Positions 11,031-24,293 of a stretch of 64,000 bases of DNA are shown here, piece after piece (position 1 is the stretch's first letter; every line of letters starts with the position of its first letter). The notes under the pieces were generated by a model, which was not told the DNA's origin, searched no databases, and saw only the letters and a program-made list of their open reading frames with translations. A program made the position numbers and the translations under genes. The stretch is from Eucalyptus grandis (Eukaryota > Streptophyta > Magnoliopsida > Myrtales > Myrtaceae), in the NCBI RefSeq assembly GCF_016545825.1, contig NC_052616.1, positions 7,068,001 to 7,132,000 of the forward strand, in the 5' to 3' direction.

Positions 11031-14000
11031 ATGGAGGAGAGACAAACGACGAGCTCGATGGCGCCGGCGACGGCGACGGCGACGGCGGCGAAGCCGAAGA
11101 CGGGGACGACGAAGCAGAAGCGCGCGCGCTCGGGGTTCTGGAGATGGCTCGTCGCGTCGGTCGCGTTCCGGCTCGCCCTCGTCTACCTCCCCAGGAACCT
11201 CCGCCTGTCCACCCGCCCCGAGGTCGCCACCCCGCTCACCAGCATTCGCCGCCGTAACGCCGCCTCTCTTCGCTCCGTCGATCGATTTCCCCGATCCCCG
11301 ATCCCCCGCCCCTCCTCCCTTGAAGTCTTAAGAGGTCCATTTTCTGATTCGGTTTCTGGTTTTTCTTGTTTGTGCCGCCTGCAGTTGCCGAAGGCTACTG
11401 GTTGAAGCAGTCGGCGATGTCTCCCTACGCAGGTTCGGCTCCGTTCGATCTCTGTGGGAAGGAAGCTGCTTGTTTGCTTTACTGGTGTTTACTGGTGTGT
11501 CGCTGTTTGATGCTTTGATCCCTTCCACAGGTTCCATGTATCACGGTTCTCCTTTGCTGTTGCTCGTTCTCGGACCTCTCGCTGTCAAAAGGTAAGTACC
11601 TGAGTATAATCACCGATGCATTTTGAAGGCTAGGTTGATTGTGAGCTTTGCTGGTTATCTGCTAGAACTGAATTAGATTTATCTGGCATTATCGAAGCGG
11701 AGACTCTGGCTTGTGCGAAAAGTTGTTTTTGATTCTGGAAATTGGATATCTTTTTAGGGGAGTTTTAGTTTCTTGCGTGTTGCAAAGTTAATTATGTTCT
11801 GTAGCTTTCTCGCTATGCAGAATTGAAGGACAACCAGAGCATCTTCTATGCAGGTATCTACTTCTCTTGTGTTTTGCTTGCGTAGGTAGTTCGTGTTTTA
11901 CTATTTTAATGCAGTGTGATGTGTGGTGATCTTTATTGTACTCGTCTCTTGTTCAAAGTATGAGTAATTCAGCGTGTTGTCAAGTACCTGGAAGGATCTA
12001 ATCTAAGTACAGATTACAATGCTTCTGGTCCTATCTTTGATTTTTCTGAGTTGAACATGACTGCGGAAAACTTCTGAACTTGGAAATTTGCCATCGTTTC
12101 GTTGTTTTGCTTTCGATGGATTACATTGAGCACAATATGTGATTGTTACAATGTCGCAAATTTTTATAAACGTCTGTTGTATCTTATCTTGTGAATTTGT
12201 CTTTCATAAGTCGGTATAATCTGTTAGATCTTCTCCAGAGCAATCTAAGATTATCCCCTGCATTTTTTATGTAATTATCTTCTATGTTGATGAGTTGTTC
12301 AGTCCATGAGAACAGCTCTTTTGGTTGTAGTCTTCTTCTTGTGATTGCAGATATTCTCAATGCAATGCTTATTCGTGCAATTGGTCAGAGTCTGCAGAAG
12401 GCATATGCCCAGCATCTGGAATCTCTGGATCTTTTCAATTTGTCAGAAGAATCAGGTGTTATATCCTGCTACTTCTCTCCCTTTTGTAAGACTATTATTG
12501 CAATACATTAAGTTACACAAGCTAGTATCTCCTAGGCTTAGAACTATGGCAAGCTGGCTGCATTGGTCTAAAATTGGTCTAAATTGAGTATGTCATGCAT
12601 ATTTGGAGTCACTGAAGATTATTTCATAGTTCATTATCCTAAACAAGGCATGCTGGCTTGGCGAGGTCCATTTAAGTGAGATAAGGGATTCTAAAGATAT
12701 ATATAGTCTAACCTCTTGATATATTTAATACCGGTTTGGTTTGGGTATACTTACAATCTCTTCCTGGAGGCTTCTTTTTCTATCGTGGAACTTCTTTGGC
12801 CAATTTATTCTAGAGACTTCGTGTATTCACTAATACTTATTTTTCTAATTTCCATTGTATGAAGCTTCATAGATGATATGCTACTTTGAGAAAAGAGCTA
12901 GTGAAGCTGCAACACTATGCTGCTTAAGTTTAGGTCTTATTTTGTTTCAGGGATGTTACCATCGGGAGACATTGCAGCCCTGGTCTATCTGTGGAACCCT
13001 TTCACAATAGTTGCATGTGTGGGTCTATCGACATCTCCTATTGAAAATTTGGCAATCCTATTAGCCCTTTTTGGTGCTTGTAAAGGTATATTTCTGCCTT
13101 CACTGAGATATGGGGACTGCATGAGGACTGCATTGAATATGTATTTGCTGAATTTATTAGTCCAATATTTTGCTTAATCAAATATTTGTCATTCCTCCTA
13201 CTTTTGGAAATAAAGCATATTTTGGTTAAGGACTTGAGGCTGATGTTCACGGTTTGAGACATCAGATTTGTATTTTAAGCAGTTTTTAAGTTATTCTTAC
13301 GGCACAGACAGACTTCTCTAAATTTATCTTGTGTTCACCATAGGCCAAGCTAGATGAGTTGATACTTATTGTGCATAATTTATCTGTCCTCATGGTTTGG
13401 ATTATTCAACATCTGTTGATTGGCTGCATAATAAACGCATTGGAAGGAGGGGTATTTGGCCAAAATCGATCAGTCAAGAATAAAGCTTTCTTTGAAGTTG
13501 TGCATCTAGAATGACATTATAAGATTGTCTCAAATTGAGTGGAACTGAGAGTTAACAGATGATTTGAAATATGATTGCAGAGTGCCTATTAGGTCCTAAG
13601 CTCGTCTTGTAGTCTGTTTGATTTTCTTGGACTGTACTTGTTAATTTAATATGTCATTATATTGGAATTGGACTGCAGGACTGGTTCCCTTGGCAGCTTT
13701 TGGATGGGTCTTGGCTACTCACATGTCTCTTTATCCTGCAATACTTATAATTCCAGTATGCATTTCCCCTTTTTTTCCTGTATTGTTTGGCTCCTCAAGT
13801 CTATTTATTTGTATGCATGATGGTGTCAATCTATATTTACCCTTGCTTTTGATTTTAGATTATTCTCTTCTTGGGGTATGGTCCAGATGCTCCTCCTAGA
13901 AAATTGTTGCCGCAAAGGAGCTACAGGACATGTGGAAGTAGTCCTTCCAGCGATCAGTATTGTAAAACAGAGGATGTGACAGACCTGTTGGAACTCCGAA

Positions 14001-17000
14001 TTCTCTTCTCATGGAGACGAGTCACGCAATTCCTACTCTGGACTTTTATCTGGGGAATCTATTTTTTGTTTCTTTGTGATATTTCTGTCAAGCAGTATGG
14101 TGGTCTTTCAGAGATGTTTAAAAGGTGACTGCATGCTATGTGATCCTAGCTTCTCATCACATTATGACTTTGTGAGACTACCAGAGCAATCATTATATTC
14201 GTTGGCTGATCTGTTTCATAACTCCTCTCCTTTTTCACTATTATATGAGTAGATTAGTTTCTGATACTTCTAACCAACAGGAAAGGGAGATAATTGGGAC
14301 GAGAACCTAAGTATCTTTGCTGATTTTCTGATGGTATACTCACTCAGTATTGAAGGCGAAAATTTAAAGATCTGAATGATCTGTTTAATGATCTGTTGTA
14401 CTTGCTGTGCTATATGAATTGTCAATTCAAATACTAATGTGCTTTGGATCTGCATGAGATAGAAGCATTTGCATTATAATGTTCTGTTAAGGAACTTTGC
14501 TGTCATTTCCTCTCTAATGCTAGACAAGATTTGGGTTCAGAATCAATCAATCTTTTTTGCCTAGCCCACAATCTGATGGCAGCAGTTTATAAAGAGCTTG
14601 ATGTTTAAAATATCCTTAGTCTGAAGATTGGTTTAACTTGCCAAGTGTGTTCTTGATGAAAGCTAGCCATTCTGATTATCCATATACCTGCTTAGTATTG
14701 ATTTTGAGGCGGTGGTTGTTGAATCTTACGCGGTGAACATTAGTTAAATTACCATCTTTTTTTGTTTCCCCTTGTATTGAGTCGAAGTGCACACATTTTT
14801 TTTTAACTAGTTATACTGTGGTTGAGTGGTCCTCGGTTGCCTTCCGTGATTTGTGATGATGAATTGGTTTTTCTTTTATGAACATCCATCATCTTCTTCA
14901 ATAGTTTCTGCTCTAAATGTTCAGCTTTTAAATCTTTTTTGTTGAGATTCTCTGATATTTTTGCTGGTTTCTGCAGAACATACGGTTTCATTCTTACTGT
15001 GAAGGACTTGTCTCCAAATATAGGTGTCTTATGGTGCGTATGACTGACAACTATTATAGGCGTTCCTAAAAGGGAGCAAGTCAAGTTAATGGCAGGTTTT
15101 AATTTTTTGACACAAGTTGTTGTTTGATGTACGCAGGTACTTCTTTGCTGAAGTCTTTGACTTCTTCAGAGATTTTTTTCTTATAGTTTTCCATGTGAAT
15201 ATCTTGTTTATGATGCTACCACTTGCCATACGGCTGAAACACCAACCTGGCTTTCTGGCTTTTGTGTATCTCGCAATCTCTTCAATGTTCAAGTCCTATC
15301 CTTCAGTAAGTACTCGCACAGCAAAATCTTATATCTTCACCAATAATTCACTAGTGCTTCTACTTTATAAGTTTCATACTCAAGTAAAAGTAGGCTTTTG
15401 AAGACTCTAATTCTATCAGCGAGGACTTTATATGGTGAGAGTGTAATTCCACGTGCTGAAGTTTGAGAAGTTGGAGGCCTCCAGCCATTTTGAGAAGTTT
15501 GAGGTCATCAAGTTACGCCACTGTTGCCTAGTGTAGAATATCGAGAGCTGATTTTTTTTTGGGTGCTGGAGCTGATCTATCATTTCCTACGTTGTAATTG
15601 TTCCTGTTAGTAAGTTTTATCCAAAAGTTTAAATTGATAGATCAGCTCTTGGAAGTGATGTGAGATATTTCAACACTCCTTCTCTCGTACAAGTTAGATT
15701 GAGAGTGACATATGAAATTGATTAATAGAGAGCCTCAAACGCGAAATTATTCTGGGACGAATGTGGCTCTGATATTGTATTAGAAAGTTCAACAAAAAAA
15801 GTTTATGCTAATAGATGGAGGAAGACTATATGAATGTAAAGCCCATTGAAACCCCATAGATAAGCGATGCGAGATGCCTTAATTAGTGGTAAAAAGATGT
15901 TTCATCACCACACACCCCCACTAACAGTTATATACCTCATGTATCAGAGTGGAGAGGATTGATTGAATCATGTGTAATCAAGTCACTGATGCCTGTTTAG
16001 TGCCTCCCAATAATATTGCATTTTTCACCTACCTGGCTTGGGATTTAGGTATACGATCTCTGGTTTAGTGTTCCTTAAAAGTTTGATTGTCCAGCCAAAG
16101 AATATGAACATGTCTGTATGATATGAACCAGGGCCCTAAATGCATTTGCTGCTTCGCTTAAAATTATGTATATTTTCTTTCGCTGGTCTTTTCATTCTTT
16201 TGTGTTCTGTTTTCTCAGTCCAGCACATTCTTTTGCTTAACTTTGTTTAGATTGGAGATTCGGCTCTTTACTTGGGTGTATTGGCTTTGTTCGTGAATGA
16301 ACTGGCAGGCAAGTGAAGCAAAACTTTTGTTTTGATTGTGTTTTGTATCTTTAAAGACTTAAAGACCTTTTAGATATCATGTTTCGCAGAGATGAAGTTC
16401 TCTTTCTTCCTCTTCTGTGGATATGTTGGAGTGTCTCTCCTTAGCCCTGTCATGCACAACTTATGGATTTGGAGGGTATGGTACTCTTGGAAGTTTCTTA
16501 GATGTCTGCTTGAGCTTTGTTGTTTTTCTTCAGATCATAATTCACGTGGCATAATTTGTAGGGCACTGGCAATGCAAACTTCTATTTTGCCACCGCTATG
16601 GCATATGCTTGCTTGCAGGTATGATTTAAGTTTGTAGCACATTTTCAGCAAGCATGACTATGAGCAGTACATAGCTGAAATGAAACATCATTTGCGGACA
16701 AATATTGTTTCTTTGTGGGCATTAGTCTGTAACATGATAGTTCTAGAGGAATATGTCTTGAATATTTAGTCATTGCCTGTAATTGTTGCTGCCAGTAACC
16801 AGTCCGTTATTCAGGGTTCTCTTGAATTTTTGAAGTTTAGACTTTGGGATGAAACTTCTATAGAATGTCCATCTCATTGAACCTCTCTCTCTCTCATGAT
16901 TGATAGAAAAGAGAACAGAAAAAGAAAGGACCAGTAACCAACTGATGTCTCTGCATTCTATTTGTCCCTTTACATGGCCGATTCTGCAGATTATTTTGGT

Positions 17001-17085
17001 GGTGGAGAGTGTCAGCGCCATGCTCAACCATGACAGAAAGTTAAGAAAATTAACTACAGCGCCGCTAGCTGATGGCAAATCTTAG
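11031..17085 (+). CDS. PIGU: GPI transamidase complex subunit PIG-U (CDC91-like)
   Basis: Predicted role, known from the family: polytopic ER-membrane subunit of the GPI transamidase, which attaches GPI anchors to proteins. Exons: 11031-11253, 11385-11432, 11531-11591, 11821-11853, 12331-12455, 12951-13085, 13679-13755, 13859-14124, 14977-15033, 15137-15305, 16251-16308, 16390-16475, 16562-16618, 16990-17085. Together they give 496 residues with frame kept at every junction. Family signatures seen: STRPEVATPLTSIRR, GYWLKQSAMSPYAGSMYHGS, LYLWNP-type text (VYLWNPFTIVACVGLST) and LLSPVMHNLWIWRGTGNANF near the C terminus. Multiple hydrophobic segments are evident. The start ATG opens a low-complexity Ala/Thr/Lys N-terminal extension before the first membrane helix (FWRWLVASVAFRLALVYL). 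Intron 11 (16309-16389) begins GC rather than GT; all other introns are GT-AG. No neighbour is functionally linked. Identity is secure; small boundary errors are possible. Confidence 0.93.
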
Positions 17086-18953
17086 GCCCTTGTTGTGACC
17101 GGTGGCAGCTGTTTTTCAACGTTGACGGATGTTCAACGCTTAAAGATTCTCAGGAGCAGAGAAGCTGCAAAGGTTTCTGCACAGATCAATCCCACATGTT
17201 CGGGCACCTTCTTTCTCTCCCCCCGGCTTGATGTTTTGGGCTTTTAGTCTTGATCCTCTTCCAAAAATTATAGCTCATTCCGTGATGATGAGTTTTGGGT
17301 GGATGTTGGTTACGACATTGCACCAATTTTATATCATCTTCTTATGTCTAGCTTCAGGGCATCATCATCTATAGCAGACACGGTCTGCTTGTCGAGTGGA
17401 AAATGCCGGTATAAAAAATACGAAAGTTCTTCATTTCGGCATAATTTATCATGTCCCGAAATTTTCCTCTTCTTTTGATCATGCTCAGTTACTGTGGCTA
17501 GTCTGGTCGTCACTGCTGACGCTAAATCCTGCAAATACTTAATTGAAAACGGGATTCGTGGGGTTGACCCCATGAAAAAAAGATTATGCAATTTGAGATT
17601 TATATTATGGTGGTCTGTCGTTGTGAAAACTGTAACTCACTCCAAAATATTCTCGTCCAATGTTCATTGAACGCAAGATGATTAGTCGACACTCGGGATA
17701 GCTTAATGTATGCCTCTCGGGAGAGACAAAAGGGGCTCATATTTTTGCTCGATAAACTTATTATACAATAATCGATTTAGTCATAAATATTTTAATTGAC
17801 TGAAATAACTATATTGATAAATTGTTAAAAAGTTTATTACAAAATTGATAAATTATCAAGAGATTCATAATGAAATTTGCACAATTAAATTATTTAGAAC
17901 TGAATTGGTCGTCGTATAATAAATTAATGACTTCTTAGATAATTTTGTTGAGTTACTCTGTACGCTGCCCTAATTAAAAAGTACTTACTAATGGTATTAG
18001 GACAATTTCCTGGAATTTTGGTAGCACGTGTACAACTGGAAACCCTCTAGCCTTGGGCGACACTCTCAGAATCCCCGACAATTGCAGGATCGAGATGCGT
18101 AATGCAACCTCCTCCCCTGGTTTTCTCCTTCGATTCAATTATTTGCCCTGGCGATGTGATGCCCTCAAGAACGTGCTTCTGTTTCAACGTTACGTCTTTT
18201 CCTCTTCCAGTTCAGACAACTGTTCTGGAATTAATAATGTTTCAGATGATGATGGTGGTGATGATGATACGCTGATAATACGCATTGTCATGTGCCCTAG
18301 GCTTCAGGCCGACTTCATCGCCAGAACGGAATTCATGCACGATTCCGAGAGGCTCTGGTTACTTCGTTCAGACAGAGCAGCCAGCTCCCACGTCTGCAAA
18401 GCAACGCCACCCCCAGATTTCGTGGCTTCCGAGGTCCATCGATTGCCCCCCATTACTTACTTATGAAAGATATAATTATTCAATTTGAGCGATGTCGTGT
18501 GTTATGCAGATCTTATTCCTTCCATAACACACAAAGAATTCATTTAATTTAGTCGACACGGGATGGCTTACCAATTCAATCTTAAGCTTTTTATGTGCAT
18601 ATCAATTCAATTATGCACTTTTCAATTTTGTTAACTAATCCTAAGTCTTTGCGCAATCTTTTTTGGCCATCGTGCTAACATGCATATTCACAAACAATCC
18701 ACATCAACGTGTCACGTAAGATAGCAATAACGGAACACCATATCAGTAATTTCTGGCAGTAATTGGACAAAATAACTACTTTGAAACCAAGCAAAAATTT
18801 AGGACTACATTGATAAAATTAAAATATATTTGTATCTATACAATATGTTTAGAATTGATTGAGTTAATTATCCCCTCATTCAATTTTTAACTTGTTTTTT
18901 TTTAGAGTCCATTTTTATCATTCACCAAATCTTCTAGTTCATATTTTTCATTA
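17086..18953. other. PIG-U 3' flank and gene-free spacer
   Basis: The 3' untranslated region probably covers roughly 17086-17600. Beyond it the sequence is AT-rich. An open plus frame at 18053-18466 starts only with TTG, has no family resemblance and includes an Asp-rich GAT repeat (18246-18270). I do not call it a gene. Confidence 0.4.
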
Positions 18954-19801
18954 GGAAAAATTCCAAATAAGGACCCGAAGTTGACCAATTTTTTCAAATA
19001 AGGAGCCGAAATGAATTTTATGTCGGATAAAGACCTAACGTGGATCGATTGTCTCAAATAAGGACCCGAAATGGTTGAATCAATTCCAAATAAGAACTTG
19101 AGTTTGCTGGTTAGCCAAATATTCATGTGACATTTCCGACGACCAGAGTTTGGGCAATTTTGTCCAACAAAAATACACGGAAAATTAACAAATCCTAAAC
19201 AGAAACAAAAAAAAACCCTAGGTTTTCTACAGTCTCCCCATTCCTTATACCCATCCTCTGCAAAGTCAAAGACCGAAGTTCTTCCCATTTCTTATACCCA
19301 TCCCCCGCAAAGTCGAAGACCCAAATTCTCCGCCGATTGAGGCACGTATTCAAAACACAAGAAGAAAACCACATGCTTCTTTCTTTGTTTATGGAGACCC
19401 AAATTCTCTGCCGATTGAGCAAGGCAAGGAGCGACGAGAATCAAATCGCGATGATGACCGGGTAGTGATTTGGTTGAGGAGCAACGGAGGAGAAGAAAGA
19501 AGAAAACATAAACATCTAAATAACCTAAACTTAATTAATTTATAATTTTCCCTTTTTCTTCCAATCACAAATTTCTAACAAAATTGCTTCTATTTTAATT
19601 GCCGGAAAATATCTACCAGTGAACTAAGATCCTCAATAGAAATTAATTTGATAACTTCGGATCCTTATTTAACACAAAATTCACTTCGAGTTTTTATTTG
19701 CAACAATTGATCCACTTCGGGTTCTTATATGACATAAAATTCACTTTAGATCTTTATTTAAGAAAATAGATTCATTTCAGGTCATTATTTGGAATTTTCT
19801 A
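18954..19801. mobile_element. MULE-like non-autonomous element, 848 bp, with 9-bp target duplication
   Basis: A perfect 9-base duplication TTTTCATTA flanks the element at 18945-18953 and 19802-19810. The left end is GGAAAAATTCCAAATAAGG; the right end, reverse-complemented, is TAGAAAATTCCAAATAATG. Both arms (about 18954-19105 and 19630-19801) are built of repeated units of about 30 bases, variants of CAAATAAGGACCCGAAGT, in inverted orientation. The centre (19200-19440) has a near-tandem duplication of a block containing CTTATACCCATCC and GCAAAGTC. The minus-strand ORFs there (VFDFA(E/G)DGYK(E/K)WG) are products of that repeat and are not recognised as a gene. Confidence 0.8.
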
Positions 19802-20844
19802 TTTTCATTATTAAACATATTATTGCAGAGTAGTCAAATAAAGATAAAAAGATGAGGCATGATTCTCGTTTTCCCTTAGATGGCAGGAACGTGAGTATTT
19901 TAATTTTGTTTACTCTTTATAATTGAACAAATAGTAACTAGCTTTCTATGCCGGTGCCGGAACCGTATCTTTTAATCCATAAAAGCCATAAAAGATTCCT
20001 TTCGAACAAGCACTTCTTTCTTTACCGACAAAAAACAAGCACTTCTTTCTTTATTGCTCCGTACAATTACTTAAAAATAATTTCTTCCGTAATTTGAAAT
20101 ATATGATATAACTGTCATACTTAATTGGAAGCATACCATTGTGTGCCACATTGCTCTCCGTTGTCTTTAGAAAGATGAGTTTTTTTAGTCTCTTATTAAC
20201 TTCTTTTCCCCGCTAATGTCTTTTTTTTTTTTTTCCCACTCCTACTTTTTCGTCATTTGAAACATCCCCTTTTGATGCATGTGATATGGCCTTTTATAGA
20301 TGATTGAGATTTGACGATGAAAAAAGAGCATGTGATTCTTTTTTCTTTCTCTAGCATTTTGTCATGATGTAGTGGTGTTGACACGATATTTCATTTTCCC
20401 AGTTATGATTAATTGACTGTCACATTGATGCTCTTGCATTAAGAGTTAAAAGGAGGACCTTCAAAATTGGTAACAATAATAAGATATCATTCTGATAGTT
20501 CTTTAGCTTCATGGGATAATTCTTGACGGGTTCAATGAACCCCAGTAAATAAAAAGGAATGCCTCAAATTTGCAAAAATCAATTAAATGATAAATATCCA
20601 AGAACAAATCATTTCTAGGAATGAGAGAAGCACATGAATCACACGACCCTCCGCTTTGTCTTCATTCTAAAGTTAGTAATTTGTAGTGTGCATTTACAAG
20701 AGCAAAGTACATTAAAAGTGCTCATATTTCTAGAAAAAATTGGAAACTGGCCCATGCAAGTTTTTCTGCCAGCCCGGATTATAAATAAAATAAGTAAATG
20801 AAATTTTGACATTCAAATTCAAAACTTAAAGACGTAGGAATTTT

Positions 20845-21438
20845 AGGATGCGAATGGTAACGTTTCTATTTTTTTGTTCCTGGAACGAAAAAAAAAAAAG
20901 TGTTTATGTTAGGGGAGCAATTTTTGAACAAAAGAACGCGTTTGGTAACGTTTGATCCGGGAATAAAAAATGAACAGAAACACGTTTGGTAAATTTTATT
21001 CTTTTAATTTTTTAAACATTTTTATTTTATTTTTCATTTTTTCCTTTCTTTTTATTTTTTTTTTTTCGGCCGGTCACGGCCTCCGGCGACCGGCCGACGA
21101 GGCCGAGGCCTCGCCTTGGCCGGGCGAGCTTGGCCTCGCCGGATCCGGCGAGGCCGAGCCTCGATGGCGTCGCCGACCATGGCGAGGCCGAGCGATCGGC
21201 GAAAGAAAAAAAGAAGAAAAAAAGAAGAAAAGAAGAAAAGAAGAAGAAGAGAGAGAAGAAAGTTTCATTCGTTTTGTTTTTGAGCAAGAAATAACAAATT
21301 GTTGTTTCTTTTTTTTTTGTTCTTATTTCGTTCCGAAACAAAAAAACAAAAAAGAACAGAAACGCAACCAAACGTTTCTGTTCTTTTTGTTCGGGAACAA
21401 AATCCGTACAGAAGTGTTCCGGAATCCATGCACACCCT
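20845..21438. mobile_element. TIR element with GC-rich palindromic core
   Basis: The left tip AGGATGCGAATGG matches the inverted right tip AGGGTGTGCATGG. Inside, reiterated phrases such as GAACAGAAACACGTTTGGTA on the left face inverted partners (CAACCAAACGTTTCTGTTC) on the right. The core 21070-21200 is strongly GC-rich and self-complementary (GAGGCCGAGGCCTCGCC). Purine-only and pyrimidine-only runs flank it. The target duplication is not clear (GGAATTTT versus TATTTTCT), so limits may be off by a few bases. A 226-codon open frame across it is low complexity, not a gene. Confidence 0.65.
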
Positions 21439-24031
21439 TATTTTCTTGTGTGGAAACCCTTGTTCCTGATGATTCTCCATCATATAATATTCCCATTCCA
21501 AATTTCAAGAAGCTACAGAGCCTTACCTCATATGAACACAGCAACCGACAATCTACTGCATATAATGTCCTTGAAGTGGTTATGATATTGCCTGAAGCCT
21601 CCCGAGCAAGGAATACAGAGACGTTTTACCGACAAGAAAGCATGTGGTAAAGCCTCTGACAACCCAAGATTACTAAGCTATACATAGTGTCAAACCCTAA
21701 AAATTTGCGTCCGGTTCAATCAAATATCATGAATATGGTCAAAAGAGGTTTTGCTTTCCTGGATGTTCGGTCTTTCTCTGCTCCGGTCAAATGGGAGTTT
21801 AATGCAAGTGGCCACACTTGCTTGACCACTACATGTTACATGTTTACAATCTGAAGTAACGTGGTTTCCTGGTTCCCTCTGCTTACTACACAGTTCAAAG
21901 CATCTTCACTTTCAATAATGGAAGCTTGTACAATATAAATATGCAATTTGAGACAATTATTGATGGATGAACGATGGACAATGAAAAGGCAACTTGAGAT
22001 GTGGACTCGTTTTATTCAGAACATTTTTTGTGCTTGATCATCACAATACTTCTGGTTAATATAAGCGGGGGTTACTCAATGGTGTATTTTAATTTATCTT
22101 TACTCTTTATTAAAAGAATCGCAAGCAATTATCAACGACGTCTATATGTGTTCCCACACTAACATGTAAACAAAGTCATCAGGATTCTTCACGCTTATTC
22201 GCATTAGAAGAATGATAGCTAAAAGAGAGAAATTACCATCTATGGAAGGCATTTGTCACGAAACCACAGAAAAAGCCATCAGAGCAACTCCTCTCTGCAG
22301 ACAATACCGATAACTTCATCCTTATGCGAAACATTCCCATAGCAATCAGATCAAATGCAATTTACGTTATCTTCACACGACAAACAGAAATGCCAAGTCA
22401 TTGAAGATTTAAATTTGGTACATTGAACAACTTCAACGGAAATTACTAGTGCAGGTTTTAGCGAAGTTTTACATGGGGCACCCACATGAAATCGCTATAA
22501 AACCCACAAGAACCATGCTCTTGCAACTTGAGTATAAAATTTTAGAGCACATGAAATACATAGTAGATGCAATTCTTTAAGGAGCTTTTAGGAAATAAGA
22601 AATGAGCAAGCAGGCCATGGACCATAATAGTATTTTGATTGAACTAAACATGAGGGAGATCTTACTTACGAGGATCCACTGCGTGAGGGTTGCCACTTAA
22701 GAGATTTTGTGTGAAGGACAAATCGGGCATGTGGGTCCCGATGGCTCTACTTCAAATAAGCTTCCATACATGATAGGACAACCATTAGGACTTCGGAGGA
22801 TACCCTTTTATAATTTGAGGGGAAAAGAAGGATTTTAATTCCTTTCTGGCCCAAAAAAGAAAAGAGCTTACTCAAGCTGTCAGCTGTCATAGTTGTGAAC
22901 CCACTACCTTTTCACAAGGGAGTTCAGCTGTCTTCGTCATCAGATTCTGTCACGGAAATATTCCATTTCTTAACTTCTTCATAAACTAAGAAACAAGACA
23001 ACAAAAGCACTTTTATGCTATAAACGCGTGGGGTGTGACATATATGTATATAGTGTTCTCAGAACATAAATGATAAAGACAGTCTGTGGCCTGCATATCC
23101 AAAGGTCAGCATCAGTAAGATGCCTAAAGTTGTTGACAGCAAATCGTGAAGATGTAAATAAAATCCGTTATGCGAAGGGTGTTACCAAGTCGATAGGAAT
23201 ACTATAAAGACGCTTGAATCCACAGTTGGTCGAGAAGTTTTTGACAAAAAATTTTATCAGTTGCGTGATACATTTGAACAGTTTATTCTATATCGTACAA
23301 TGTCCACACAGAAGACTTTTTCTCCAGTGAATCAGAGATAACCCACAAACAATTATGATAAAACCTCAAAGATGCAAATAATGGAGGGTTACAAAAACAG
23401 TGACCTGCCTATCTACTCACTGCATGAGGTAAAGTCCGTGGCTCAATGTGACGGAGGGACACTGCTCTATGCTTCGAAATGAGTAAAACCTCATTCATTA
23501 GCCTAATTAGTTAGCCACTGTTTCTTCAGAGACATAGGTCAAAGAAATATGAGAGAACACTTTTTCCCTCTCTCTCTCTCCCCTTATTTCTTCCGTATCC
23601 ATTTTGCAATCTCTGATGACGCAGGTGCAGAGATTTCGAGCAATAGATACGAATATAAGAACAAGATTCCAGCTAGAGAATATCTAGGAACATATCTGTG
23701 ATATATCTGTAACTTGGACAATAAACGAAATGTTTAAGGGGGGAAGAGGCAAACAAGAAGAGCATATGATGAGGCATCAGTGTCACTTAGATACTGTTGC
23801 ATACAGAACAGTTGCTTTTAAGATCTCAATGAGTTGGTGAGACCTTATTCTATTTATGTGTTCCATTAAATGATGCACTGAAGATTGGCATTGCTTTCTG
23901 ATACATATTTTCCATTAGACAGATCCTTCCAACCTCATATTTCTTTTCCAAATTTAGTGGACATCTAATCTAGATAACTGCCTCCACAAATAGGCATTCG
24001 GAGATACAATATTATATATATTTATATTTAT

Positions 24032-24063
<32 letters not shown>

Positions 24064-24280
24064 CATCGAATAGGTTTCTTTATCATGTAATGCAAGTCTG
24101 TTGCACAAGTTCACATAGGCCGTTGACGAAGGATAATCAGTGGTCTCTCGGGCAGAATGATTCCTGATTATTTTATTTTATCTCCAACTACTTGTATAGA
24201 TTTCTTTTTGAAGCAAACAGCTTCCCTAAAACAAAGGGCGCCAAGTCAATAGTCATTTCCCAGGCAGATGTGAATCACCA
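21439..24280. other. Long spacer upstream of the P450, no gene recognised
   Basis: Composition is fairly balanced for this window and free of obvious repeats until the GA tract near 24035. I find no ORF of coding character on either strand. The stretch could hold distal regulatory DNA or a non-coding transcript, but nothing in the sequence proves this. Confidence 0.4.
24035..24063. repeat. (GA)n microsatellite upstream of the P450
   Basis: 29 bases of uninterrupted GA dinucleotides about 250 bases upstream of the TATA box. Likely polymorphic in length. GA tracts near plant promoters can bind BBR/BPC-type GAGA factors (family knowledge); function here is untested. Confidence 0.9.
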
Positions 24281-24286
24281 TAACCC

Positions 24287-24293
24287 TATATAA
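24287..24293 (+). promoter_or_regulatory. TATA box of the CYP87A-like gene
   Basis: TATATAA lies 194 bases before the start codon at 24481. The inferred leader contains two short upstream ORFs: ATG at about 24332 (CCTTCAACTCAT follows) and ATG at 24411, ending TAA at 24438-24440 after nine codons. Promoter status is inferred from motif and distance. Confidence 0.5.

Noticed and set aside
10843..11405. Several overlapping ORFs around PIG-U exon 1
   Set aside because: Only the frame from 11031 splices on into PIG-U. The others are Arg/Asp-rich shadows of a GC-rich exon.
18053..18488. 137-codon plus ORF after PIG-U
   Set aside because: Starts with TTG, contains a GAT simple repeat, and has no homology I recognise and no splice context.
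20970..21650. 226-codon plus-strand ORF
   Set aside because: It spans a TIR element and consists of Phe/Lys/Glu runs and the GC-rich core. Low complexity, no domain, and inverted-repeat arms explain the sequence.
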